A model generated the notes under the pieces. It saw only the letters and a list, made by a program, of their open reading frames with translations. It was not told the origin of the DNA and made no database searches. Positions 1 through 5,540 of a stretch of DNA of 13,977 nucleotides are shown here, one piece after another (position 1 is the stretch's first letter; each line of letters opens with the position of its first letter). Source of the DNA: an uncultured Candidatus Melainabacteria bacterium (GTDB lineage Bacteria > Cyanobacteriota > Vampirovibrionia > Gastranaerophilales > Gastranaerophilaceae); the NCBI GenBank assembly GCA_937898445.1, contig CALEJY010000231.1, positions 1-13,977 of the forward strand, read 5' to 3'. The translations under genes were made by a program, and so were the position numbers.

Positions 1-216
1 ATCAACAAATTCAATAGCCGTAGGAATAATTACGTCAGTCTTGCAAAGTTCCGCAAGTTTTTGAAGTCTTTCATCAGGAACATTTACAACCCCAACATTT
101 GGCTCAATTGTACAAAACGGATAATTTGCACTCTGAGCGTTTTTCGCACTAGTCAATGCGTTAAATAAAGTTGATTTTCCAACGTTAGGTAATCCTACAA
201 TACCAGTTCTTAGCAT
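1..216 (-). CDS. ychF: YchF/Obg-type GTP-binding ATPase, N-terminal part (runs off the window)
   Basis: These are the first 72 codons of a P-loop protein; the rest lies beyond base 1. The N-terminus carries G-L-P-N-V-G-K-S-T (residues about 8-16), the P-loop form typical of YchF, followed by Y-P-F-C-T-I-E-P-N, the YchF switch I signature. The YchF (OLA1) family binds ATP in preference to GTP, associates with ribosomes and is linked to stress responses; that is family knowledge. The ATG at 214-216 is preceded by an AAGGAA ribosome binding site about 8 nt upstream. The gene lies 59 nt downstream of secA on the same strand, so co-transcription is likely. A TGCTAAAAT-like extended -10 in the gap could add an internal promoter, but this is weak. 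Confidence 0.93.
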   Translation of the reverse strand, partial: MLRTGIVGLPNVGKSTLFNALTSAKNAQSANYPFCTIEPNVGVVNVPDERLQKLAELCKTDVIIPTAIEFVD

Positions 217-275
217 ATTTATATTTCCTTTTTCTTAAATCTTTTTACTCTGTTTTAATTTTAGCATAAAATTTT

Positions 276-2918
276 CTATGCGACTTCGCCGCCGTCAGGT
301 TCCGGTCCAATTACTTGAATACCGAATTTGGTTCTGAACAAGTGTTTTACTGTATCGCCTTGAATTTCGTACATCATTTTATTAAACAAGTCATAAGCTT
401 CACGTTTATATTCAATCAACGGATCTTTTTGACCGTAAGCACGTAATCCGATACCTTCTCTCAACATATCAATATTGTGCAAGTGGTCAATCCATTTGTT
501 ATCAACTACTCTCAACAAAATATCTTTTTCAAGACTTCTGATAACATTATTATCGCTAAACGCCTCTTGCAACGGTGCTTCCGGATCATATTGAGTTACA
601 ACCTGATTATAGAAATTAACAACTTCTTCCTCGTGCTGACGATAAGCTCCAATTGCCAAAGTTTTTAACTTATCAAAAATCGGTTCAAATCTTAAATTCT
701 GAACATCAGAAACCTGTACACCTGACAATTGCGGAATAATTGAGTGCAATTCTTTAATCATTGTCTGCAAGTCTTCATAAACATATTCTTCAGGATGAAG
801 ATCAGGCGCAATATAACTTCTCAAAAGTCTGTCAATTTCTTTTTCAATCATATAATAAATATCTTCTGACAAATTCTTTCCTGCAAGAACTTTTCGTCTT
901 TGTGCATAGAATTTTTCACGCTGAATATTCATTACATCGTCATATTCAAGGACAGATTTTCTTATGTCAAAGTGGTATGTTTCAACTTTTTTCTGAGCTG
1001 ATTGAATTTGTCTTGTAATAAGAACGTTTTCAATTGCGATATCATCTTCAACATTCAAAGCATTCATCAATGCAGTAATTTTTTCGCCACCAAAAATTCT
1101 CATCAAATTGTCTTGCAATGACAAGAAAAATCTTGTAGAACCCGGATCGCCCTGACGAGCAGCACGACCTCTCAACTGGTTATCAATACGACGGGATTCG
1201 TGACGTTCAGTACCGATTACGTGAAGTCCGCCAACTTCGACAACTTTTGCGTGTTCTTTTTCGGTTATCGCACGAGCTTCAGCCAACGCAGCCTCTTTTT
1301 CTGCCTCATAATTTTCACTTTCAGGCGTAATACCTTTTTCATCAAGCATTTCTTTTGCCAAAAATTCAGCATTACCACCTAAAAGGATATCAGTACCACG
1401 ACCTGCCATGTTAGTTGCAATTGTTACTGCACCGACACGTCCTGCCTGTGCAATAATATAAGCTTCTTTTTCGTGATGTTTTGCGTTTAATACGTGGTGA
1501 GGAATACCTTTTTGTTTCAACAAGTATGAAACATATTCTGATTTTTCAATACTAATTGTACCAACCAAAACCGGTCTGCCGATTTCATGCATTCTGATAA
1601 TATCTTGAACAACTGCATCAAATTTAGCTCGTTCAGTTTTATAAATAACGTCAGGATAATTTATTCTGATATCAGGTTTATTCGTCGGAATTGTAGTAAC
1701 TTCAAGGTTATAAATTTTTCCAAATTCAGCTTCCTCAGTCATTGCAGTACCTGTCATACCTGATAATTTCGGATATAATCTAAATAAGTTTTGGAATGTG
1801 ATACTTGCAAGAGTTTGAGTTTCATCCTGAATTTGAACACCTTCTTTTGCCTCAATAGCTTGGTGCAAACCATCTGACCAACGTCTACCTTCCATCAAAC
1901 GACCAGTAAATTCGTCAACAATCATTACTTCGCCGTTTTTAACGACATAATCAGTATCTTTTACAAACAATTCTTTAGCTTTCAAAGCTTGCAACAAGTG
2001 ATGAGCGTATTGAGTATTGATATCAAACAAATCTTTTACGCCAATAATCTCTTGTGCGTGGTCAATACCGTCTTCTGTCAAAATAATATTTTTATTTTTT
2101 TCATCAACTTCGTAATCTTTAATTTTTTCCAACTGTGGAGCTACTTTTGCCATCAACTGGTAAGTTTCAGCAGATTTTTCAAGACGACCGCTTATGATTA
2201 ACGGAGTTCTTGCCTCGTCAATCAAAATACTATCAACTTCATCGATAATTGCGTAGTTATAAGGTCTCTGCACCAACATTTCAATATTAGATGCCATATT
2301 GTCACGCAAATAATCAAAACCAAATTCGTTATTTGTTCCATAAGTAATATCGCAAGCATAAGCAGCTTTTTTTGCGGCAAAATCTTCTGCAGATCTTCCA
2401 CCGGAAAGAATTACACCAACAGAAAGTCCCAAAAATTTATAAATCTTGCCCATCCAATCGCTATCACGTTTTGCTAAGTAATCGTTTACAGTGATTACGT
2501 GAACACCTTTACCTGTCAAAGCGTTCAAATACGCAGGAAGTGTCGCAACTAACGTTTTACCTTCACCGGTTCTCATCTCAGCGATATGACCGTTATGCAA
2601 GAAATAGCCGCCAATTAGCTGAACATCAAAGTGGCGCATATTCAAAACACGTTTTCCGGCTTCTCTTACTGTAGCAAAAGCTTCCGGCAAAATTTTGTCA
2701 AGAGCTTCTTTTTCAAGTTTTCTATCAGTTTTAAAATCTTTTGAAGTAGGGCGTTTTGCCAAAATCTCTTTAAATTCATCTGTTTTAGCTCGCAATTCTT
2801 CATCAGTTAATTTTTCAAACTGTGGCTCTAAAGCATTGATATGGTCAATAATTCCCATTATACTTTTAACTTTTTTTTCGTTTGGATCGCCCAACAACTT
2901 TAATAAAAAACTTAGCAT
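276..2918 (-). CDS. secA: Preprotein translocase motor ATPase SecA
   Basis: SecA is the cytoplasmic ATPase that drives unfolded preproteins through SecYEG. At 880 residues this is full length for a SecA without a C-terminal extension. Walker A M-R-T-G-E-G-K-T is at 115-122, and the DEAD-type D-E-V-D is at 226-229, followed by the S-I-L-I-D-E-A-R-T-P-L-I-I-S-G stretch. The preprotein cross-linking region and the second helicase domain follow (T-N-M-A-G-R-G-T-D near 502-510; E-R-H-E-S-R-R-I-D-N-Q-L-R-G-R near 571-585), then the helical wing and scaffold. The protein ends about 10 residues after the scaffold, without the Cys-rich zinc-binding SEC-C tail that E. coli SecA uses for SecB. The ATG at 2916-2918 has an AGAGGA site about 11 nt upstream. 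The gene precedes ychF on the same strand and diverges from rpsP. Confidence 0.98.
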   Translation of the reverse strand: MLSFLLKLLGDPNEKKVKSIMGIIDHINALEPQFEKLTDEELRAKTDEFKEILAKRPTSKDFKTDRKLEKEALDKILPEAFATVREAGKRVLNMRHFDVQLIGGYFLHNGHIAEMRTGEGKTLVATLPAYLNALTGKGVHVITVNDYLAKRDSDWMGKIYKFLGLSVGVILSGGRSAEDFAAKKAAYACDITYGTNNEFGFDYLRDNMASNIEMLVQRPYNYAIIDEVDSILIDEARTPLIISGRLEKSAETYQLMAKVAPQLEKIKDYEVDEKNKNIILTEDGIDHAQEIIGVKDLFDINTQYAHHLLQALKAKELFVKDTDYVVKNGEVMIVDEFTGRLMEGRRWSDGLHQAIEAKEGVQIQDETQTLASITFQNLFRLYPKLSGMTGTAMTEEAEFGKIYNLEVTTIPTNKPDIRINYPDVIYKTERAKFDAVVQDIIRMHEIGRPVLVGTISIEKSEYVSYLLKQKGIPHHVLNAKHHEKEAYIIAQAGRVGAVTIATNMAGRGTDILLGGNAEFLAKEMLDEKGITPESENYEAEKEAALAEARAITEKEHAKVVEVGGLHVIGTERHESRRIDNQLRGRAARQGDPGSTRFFLSLQDNLMRIFGGEKITALMNALNVEDDIAIENVLITRQIQSAQKKVETYHFDIRKSVLEYDDVMNIQREKFYAQRRKVLAGKNLSEDIYYMIEKEIDRLLRSYIAPDLHPEEYVYEDLQTMIKELHSIIPQLSGVQVSDVQNLRFEPIFDKLKTLAIGAYRQHEEEVVNFYNQVVTQYDPEAPLQEAFSDNNVIRSLEKDILLRVVDNKWIDHLHNIDMLREGIGLRAYGQKDPLIEYKREAYDLFNKMMYEIQGDTVKHLFRTKFGIQVIGPEPDGGEVA

Positions 2919-2957
2919 TATAAAAAATTCCTCTCCGTCTGGTAATTCAATGTTTTT

Positions 2958-2966
2958 ATAATAGCA
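2958..2966 (-). promoter_or_regulatory. Extended -10 promoter for secA
   Basis: On the minus strand the spacer reads TG-C-TATTAT, an extended -10 element. This places the transcription start about 33 nt upstream of the secA ATG. No good -35 is present (the best is a weak TGTAAT at 17 nt), which is usual for extended -10 promoters. Inferred from sequence only. Confidence 0.45.
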
Positions 2967-3056
2967 TGGACAAAAAAAATATTACATTGCCTTAACGAAA
3001 TATTTATATTTCATAAAAAATTGATGGAGATTTTCGTAAAATTTGTTAACCCTCTC

Positions 3057-3085
3057 TTGATTACAAAAATAATTTGTGCTTTAAT
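3057..3085 (+). promoter_or_regulatory. Promoter for rpsP (TTGATT-17-TTTAAT with TG extension)
   Basis: A -35 box TTGATT (3057-3062) is followed after 17 nt by TTTAAT (3080-3085), with TG-C directly before the -10. The predicted start near 3092 gives an untranslated leader of about 110 nt before the rpsP ATG, long for a ribosomal protein gene in such a compact region. Confidence 0.5.
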
Positions 3086-3091
3086 CAATTG

Positions 3092-3190
3092 TGGAATGGG
3101 GTAATTCCTCTTAACCCTGTTCAAGGATTTGGCAAATACGGCGCGGCTGCGGTGTTTGAGCAATCCGCAAGTTACAACAAAAAAAATAAG
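3092..3190 (+). promoter_or_regulatory. GC-rich structured leader upstream of rpsP
   Basis: This stretch is clearly richer in G and C than the surrounding AT-rich spacer and can fold. A 5-bp stem forms between GGGGT (3098-3102) and ACCCT (3114-3118). A second hairpin pairs AAATAC (3134-3139) with GTGTTT (3152-3157) around a GC-rich inner part. A mutually exclusive stem pairs GCGG (3149-3152) with CCGC (3165-3168). Leaders with alternative folds before ribosomal protein genes often mediate autoregulation, but I do not recognise a named family here. The segment is open in one frame without a start codon inside the predicted transcript, so I do not call it coding. Confidence 0.35.
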
Positions 3191-3201
3191 GGAAAAACAA
3201 A

Positions 3202-3573
3202 ATGTTAAAAATCAGATTAAAAAGATTGGGCGCAAAAAAAGCTCCTACATACAGAGTAATTGTTATCAATTCAACTACTAAACGTGAAGGCAGACCTGTT
3301 CAAGAACTTGGTCACTACAACCCAAAAACAAAAGAAATGAAATTAGACAAAGCAGTAGCTTTGGATTGGGTTAAAAAAGGCGCACAACCTACTGAAACAG
3401 TTGCATACTTAATCAAAAACTGCAACGAAGACGGTACTTTGAACTATGTAAAAAAAGAAACAGTTAAGCTTTCTAAAAAAGCTCAAGCTAAGGCTCAAGC
3501 AGAAGCAGAGGCAAAAGCAGCTGCTGAAGCTGAAGCAGCACAAGCTACAGAAGAAGCTCCTGCAGAAGCATAG
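3202..3573 (+). CDS. rpsP: Small ribosomal subunit protein bS16 with Ala/Glu/Lys-rich tail
   Basis: bS16 binds 16S rRNA and helps assemble the 30S subunit. Residues 1 to about 82 follow the family: the M-L-K-I-R-L-K-R-L-G start, then Y-R-V-I-V and G-H-Y-N-P. Typical bS16 is about 80-90 residues; this one has 123. The extra 40 or so residues from about 84 onward are almost only Ala, Glu, Lys and Gln, first K/A-rich and then E/A-rich, probably helical or disordered. The ATG has AAGGG 9 nt upstream. The gene stands alone: it has its own promoter and a terminator directly after it, without the usual rimM, trmD or rplS neighbours. The tail is in frame and lacks stop codons, so it is not a frameshift artefact. 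Confidence 0.97.
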   Translation: MLKIRLKRLGAKKAPTYRVIVINSTTKREGRPVQELGHYNPKTKEMKLDKAVALDWVKKGAQPTETVAYLIKNCNEDGTLNYVKKETVKLSKKAQAKAQAEAEAKAAAEAEAAQATEEAPAEA

Positions 3574-3600
3574 TTTATACAATAAACATTTTATAAAAGA

Positions 3601-3626
3601 GGCTGAGAAAATTCTCAGTCTTTTTT
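3601..3626 (+). terminator. rpsP terminator, probably bidirectional
   Basis: GGCTGAGAA (3601-3609) pairs with TTCTCAGTC (3612-3620) in a 9-bp stem, followed by six T (3621-3626). Read on the minus strand the same stem is followed by TCTTTT. It therefore probably also ends the small-protein operon whose last stop codon lies only about 15 nt away (3635). Confidence 0.85.
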
Positions 3627-3634
3627 GTTATAAA

Positions 3635-3736
3635 TTAATATTTTCGTTCTGCTTGTTTAAACTTTATTCTAAAATATATCCCCATTATTGCAATAGCAAC
3701 TGCCCCCGCAATAGAAACAATATCATTTGTCGTCAT
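3635..3736 (-). CDS. 33-residue single-pass membrane microprotein (paralogue B)
   Basis: This is a 33-codon reading frame that ends just before the shared terminator. It has an N-terminal polar cap with N-D-I-V-S at residues 4-8, a hydrophobic helix of roughly residues 9-22, and a basic tail (K25, K27, R31, K32). It aligns without gaps to the 32-residue frame immediately upstream: M1, N4-S8, A10, G11, V13, A14, G19, Y21, F22 and K25 are identical, 14 of 32 positions. Such conservation between neighbours argues strongly that both are translated. The ATG at 3734-3736 follows AGGTGA about 5-6 nt upstream; this site overlaps the stop codon of the preceding frame, so translation may be coupled. 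The basic C-terminus predicts an N-out, C-in orientation. I do not recognise the family. Confidence 0.72.
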   Translation of the reverse strand: MTTNDIVSIAGAVAIAIMGIYFRIKFKQAERKY

Positions 3737-3745
3737 TTTAATCAC

Positions 3746-3844
3746 CTAATTTTTAGAAACATGCCTGTATTTAAAGCTAAAATATACACCAACTAAACCT
3801 AACGCAACAATTCCAGCTAAAGAAACGATGTCATTTGCATTCAT
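3746..3844 (-). CDS. 32-residue single-pass membrane microprotein (paralogue A)
   Basis: This is a 32-codon reading frame with a strong AGGAG ribosome binding site (3854-3858) 9 nt before its ATG (3842-3844). It has the same plan as its downstream paralogue: N-D-I-V-S at 4-8, a Gly/Ala/Val/Leu helix to about residue 22, then a basic tail (K25, R27, H28, K31). The first 14 nt overlap the end of the 79-residue membrane protein gene in another frame, and 9 nt separate its stop from the next ATG. The overlap, the ribosome binding site and the paralogy together make a real gene likely. The function is unknown. Small holin-like or toxin-like peptides, or subunits of a membrane complex, are possibilities that the sequence cannot separate. 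Confidence 0.75.
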   Translation of the reverse strand: MNANDIVSLAGIVALGLVGVYFSFKYRHVSKN

Positions 3845-4070
3845 TTTTGATTACTCCTATATTTTTGTTAATTTTTTCATTTATCCTCATTATATTTGCA
3901 ATAAATAATACTTCAAAGTAAATTCCAAATATTAACAAAAAGCTTTTATATACTAAACTCATATTTGCTAATGAAACACCAACCAATCCACCGGTTAACA
4001 ATGCAACAACTGCGATTAGGCTGGTTCTTAGACTTATCAGATTTTTATTTGATTCTTCCAAATATTTCAT
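3831..4070 (-). CDS. 79-residue two-helix membrane protein, unknown function
   Basis: A small hydrophobic protein. A charged N-terminus (K-Y-L-E-E-S-N-K-N) is followed by two membrane segments at about residues 17-37 and 39-61, then a basic tail (R62, K66, K69, K75, K79). Only a few residues separate the helices, so a hairpin with both ends inside is likely. No enzymatic motif is visible and I do not recognise the family. There is no ribosome binding site before the ATG (4068-4070). Instead a consensus -10 box ends 6 nt upstream, so the mRNA probably begins at the A of the ATG. It is the first gene of a three-gene operon and overlaps paralogue A by 14 nt. Confidence 0.7.
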   Translation of the reverse strand: MKYLEESNKNLISLRTSLIAVVALLTGGLVGVSLANMSLVYKSFLLIFGIYFEVLFIANIMRINEKINKNIGVIKNECK

Positions 4071-4076
4071 AACACA

Positions 4077-4104
4077 ATTATACAGTTATTTTATCAACTG
4101 TCAA
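4077..4104 (-). promoter_or_regulatory. Consensus sigma70 promoter giving a leaderless mRNA
   Basis: On the minus strand TTGACA (4099-4104) is followed after 16 nt by TATAAT (4077-4082); both hexamers are perfect consensus. Only 6 nt (TGTGTT) separate the -10 box from the ATG of the 79-residue protein, so the expected start is at or within a base of the initiation codon. Confidence 0.75.
4082..4101. promoter_or_regulatory. Palindromic operator inside the promoter spacer
   Basis: ACAGTT-N8-AACTGT is a perfect 6+6 inverted repeat. It fills the whole spacer between the -35 and -10 boxes and overlaps both edges. A dimeric repressor bound here would block polymerase. No regulator gene with a visible helix-turn-helix lies next to it. 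Confidence 0.5.
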
Positions 4105-4134
4105 TCAATTAAAATATTGATAAATAAAATAACT
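4084..4134 (-). repeat. Imperfect inverted repeat joining the 159-residue gene end to the next promoter
   Basis: AGTTATTTTATCAA (4084-4097) is repeated in inverted orientation at 4117-4134, with four extra bases (ATAA) in the second arm. The right arm overlaps the stop codon of the 159-residue gene and the left arm overlaps the spacer palindrome. In the upstream gene's transcript it could form a 14-bp hairpin, but it has no U-tract, so termination is uncertain. It may instead present extra operator half-sites. Confidence 0.4.
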
Positions 4135-4612
4135 AGTCGTTATATTTACTGATTTCTATAAAGTAGTTTTCTAAAGCCAAATAACCTTTGTATATTTCAT
4201 TTGAAATATTTGCATAACTTGTCGCTACAATGAATTTCAATTCTTTTGTTCTAATTTCTAATATCGCATCAGAATCTTTTTTCAATTCTTCATCCTGCGA
4301 CATTGACCATTTTTGCAACAATGCTAATTCTTCATACATTTGTTTCACTGTTGTGTATTCAAGGGTATTAAAATCGTATTTAGCCAAAAGAGCTTTTTCT
4401 ACATTAGAAATTCTAGGCATAACCGCTTGAAACTTAAAAACTTTTTTAATAATTACATAATTATCAGCAACTTTTTTATGAAAATATGGAATTGTATTTT
4501 TTGCCAACAACGCTGCATAAGAGCGAGATGTAAATACTTCTTCGTCGTTTGAAAAAGCACTTCTTGAAGTTAAGTCAAAATTTGATTTCTTTTCTATTAA
4601 ATCTTCCGGCAT
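4133..4612 (-). CDS. Hypothetical soluble 159-residue protein
   Basis: I do not recognise this protein. It has no signal peptide, no membrane segment and no Cys. Lys, Glu, Asn and Tyr are frequent, and the pattern from about residue 60 onward suggests mostly amphipathic helices. The polar N-terminal 30 residues (D/E/S/N-rich) look flexible. The ATG at 4610-4612 follows a purine-rich AGGGGG about 5 nt upstream, after a TATAAT (minus strand, 4635-4640). The gene lies upstream of the microprotein operon on the same strand but is separated from it by that operon's own promoter, so a functional link is possible and not shown. Codon usage matches the neighbours. Confidence 0.7.
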   Translation of the reverse strand: MPEDLIEKKSNFDLTSRSAFSNDEEVFTSRSYAALLAKNTIPYFHKKVADNYVIIKKVFKFQAVMPRISNVEKALLAKYDFNTLEYTTVKQMYEELALLQKWSMSQDEELKKDSDAILEIRTKELKFIVATSYANISNEIYKGYLALENYFIEISKYND

Positions 4613-4634
4613 TTCTACCCCCTAATAAGTTAAT

Positions 4635-4640
4635 ATTATA
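4635..4640 (-). promoter_or_regulatory. -10 box of the 159-residue gene
   Basis: TATAAT on the minus strand lies 22 nt before the ATG. The best -35 is ATGACA at a short 15-nt spacing. A perfect TTGACA lies further upstream (4669-4674) at a spacing too long to use, inside the inverted repeat at 4658-4687. Confidence 0.35.
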
Positions 4641-4657
4641 AAAAGAGAACCTCGTTG

Positions 4658-4687
4658 TCATGTAATTTTGTCAAATTTTTTACATGA
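4658..4687. repeat. Perfect inverted repeat TCATGTAA-N14-TTACATGA
   Basis: Two 8-bp arms (4658-4665 and 4680-4687) flank 14 AT-rich bases. It lies upstream of the -10 box of the 159-residue gene and could be an operator. As RNA it would form a modest hairpin with no U-tract. Confidence 0.45.
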
Positions 4688-4756
4688 ATTAACAATAAGA
4701 GGATAAGTTGATAAGACAATATGGCGATAAGTGCTTTTCGGGAAAAACTTATAACT
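4688..4756. other. Gene-free spacer with a hairpin and three GATAAG repeats
   Basis: GATAAG occurs at 4702, 4710 and 4726, so the start-to-start distances are 8 and 16 bases. The last copy begins a strong hairpin in which ATAAGT-gc-TTTTC pairs with GAAAA-ACTTAT (4727-4752) across a tiny loop. No gene or clear promoter was found here. Confidence 0.3.
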
Positions 4757-4792
4757 AAAAATACCACCTATAAATATATAGATGGCATTTTT
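4757..4792 (-). terminator. speD terminator
   Basis: A 16-position stem with two mismatches pairs the arms 4757-4772 and 4777-4792 around a 4-nt loop and ends in a run of five T on either strand. It lies about 57 nt after the speD stop codon and is the only terminator before the 159-residue gene. The AT-rich, symmetric ends suggest it may act in both directions. Confidence 0.7.
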
Positions 4793-4848
4793 AAACTGTT
4801 TTTATAAGGTTGCACCAACATCTGATGGACGGATGGAACGGCACATTC

Positions 4849-5301
4849 CTAGTCTGCGAATTGTTGCATGATTTCAAAAGGTTTTTCAGCAACTTTAAGA
4901 GTTTCTTCGTCAATGATACCTCTTTTTAGTTCTGAGAAAGTTGCTTTTTTAGAGTTAAATTTTTTCTTCAAAAATTCATAAGAAACTTTTGGATCACATT
5001 TGTCGCCACAAGTGAACAAATCAACTGCAGCATAACCCAATTCCGGCCATGTATGAATTGCAAGATGGCTTTCAGAAATGATTACAACACCTGAAACACC
5101 ATATGGATTAAACATGTGGAAACATTTTTGAACAACAGTAGCTCCACATTCAAGGGCGGCATCCACCATATATTTTTCTACTTTATCTAAACTATTCAAT
5201 GTGTTCGGATCACATTCAAAAAATTCTGCTAAAACGTGTTGTCCTAAGTGGATTTCTTTTTTACCGTTCTTAAATGCTGTAAAAGGTGATGTTACTGCCA
5301 A
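4849..5301 (-). CDS. speD: S-adenosylmethionine decarboxylase proenzyme, pyruvoyl type
   Basis: SpeD decarboxylates S-adenosylmethionine to supply the aminopropyl donor for spermidine synthesis. It is made as a proenzyme that cuts itself and turns the new N-terminal Ser into the pyruvoyl cofactor. The site is S-E-S-H-L, cutting between E77 and S78. H83 and C98 are the partner residues; all three lie exactly 15 positions after Ser63, His68 and Cys83 of the Thermotoga enzyme, so the protein has a 15-residue N-terminal extension. The start is TTG (5299-5301), the only possible start: a stop codon lies in frame 15 nt upstream and AGGAGG sits 8 nt before the TTG. An out-of-frame ATG lies between the two. 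No spermidine synthase gene is in the window. Confidence 0.96.
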   Translation of the reverse strand: MAVTSPFTAFKNGKKEIHLGQHVLAEFFECDPNTLNSLDKVEKYMVDAALECGATVVQKCFHMFNPYGVSGVVIISESHLAIHTWPELGYAAVDLFTCGDKCDPKVSYEFLKKKFNSKKATFSELKRGIIDEETLKVAEKPFEIMQQFAD

Positions 5302-5359
5302 TTCATGTGCCTCCTATAAATGTATATTATTTTTTCACTAATTTGCTTACGCAATTAAC

Positions 5360-5389
5360 ATAATACAATAAAAATCCGAAAATATGTAA
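5360..5389 (-). promoter_or_regulatory. Possible speD promoter
   Basis: On the minus strand TTACAT (5384-5389) and TATTAT (5360-5365) are separated by 18 nt, giving a leader of about 50 nt before the TTG. The region is so AT-rich that chance matches are expected. Confidence 0.3.
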
Positions 5390-5505
5390 ATTTTACACTT
5401 TTTCTACATTTATTTACAAATCTTTTCATATAAATATACCCGAAAAGACCTTATAATGTATTATTCCAACAGGCTATTTTTATTAATATTTTTTAACAAA
5501 AACTG

Positions 5506-5534
5506 TTGTATTTTTTCTGTTTTATATATAAAAT
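5506..5534 (+). promoter_or_regulatory. Possible promoter of the response regulator, leaderless spacing
   Basis: TTGTAT (5506-5511), 17 nt, then TAAAAT (5529-5534), which ends exactly 6 nt before the ATG at 5541. No ribosome binding site precedes the ATG. This matches the arrangement at 4077-4104 and 10445-10473, although the boxes are weaker here. Confidence 0.4.
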
Positions 5535-5540
5535 TCAAAT

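Noticed and set aside
477..2201. Several plus-strand frames of 60-85 codons inside secA
   Set aside because: Antisense to a gene with all SecA motifs intact; their composition (Phe, Ser and Leu-rich) is typical of reverse-strand reading.
3050..3208. Stop-free frame upstream of rpsP that reads plausible residues (for example G-F-G-K-Y-G-A-A-A-V-F)
   Set aside because: No ATG, no ribosome binding site, any TTG candidate lies before or at the predicted transcription start, and the GC-rich codons are unlike the neighbouring genes. A structured leader explains it better.
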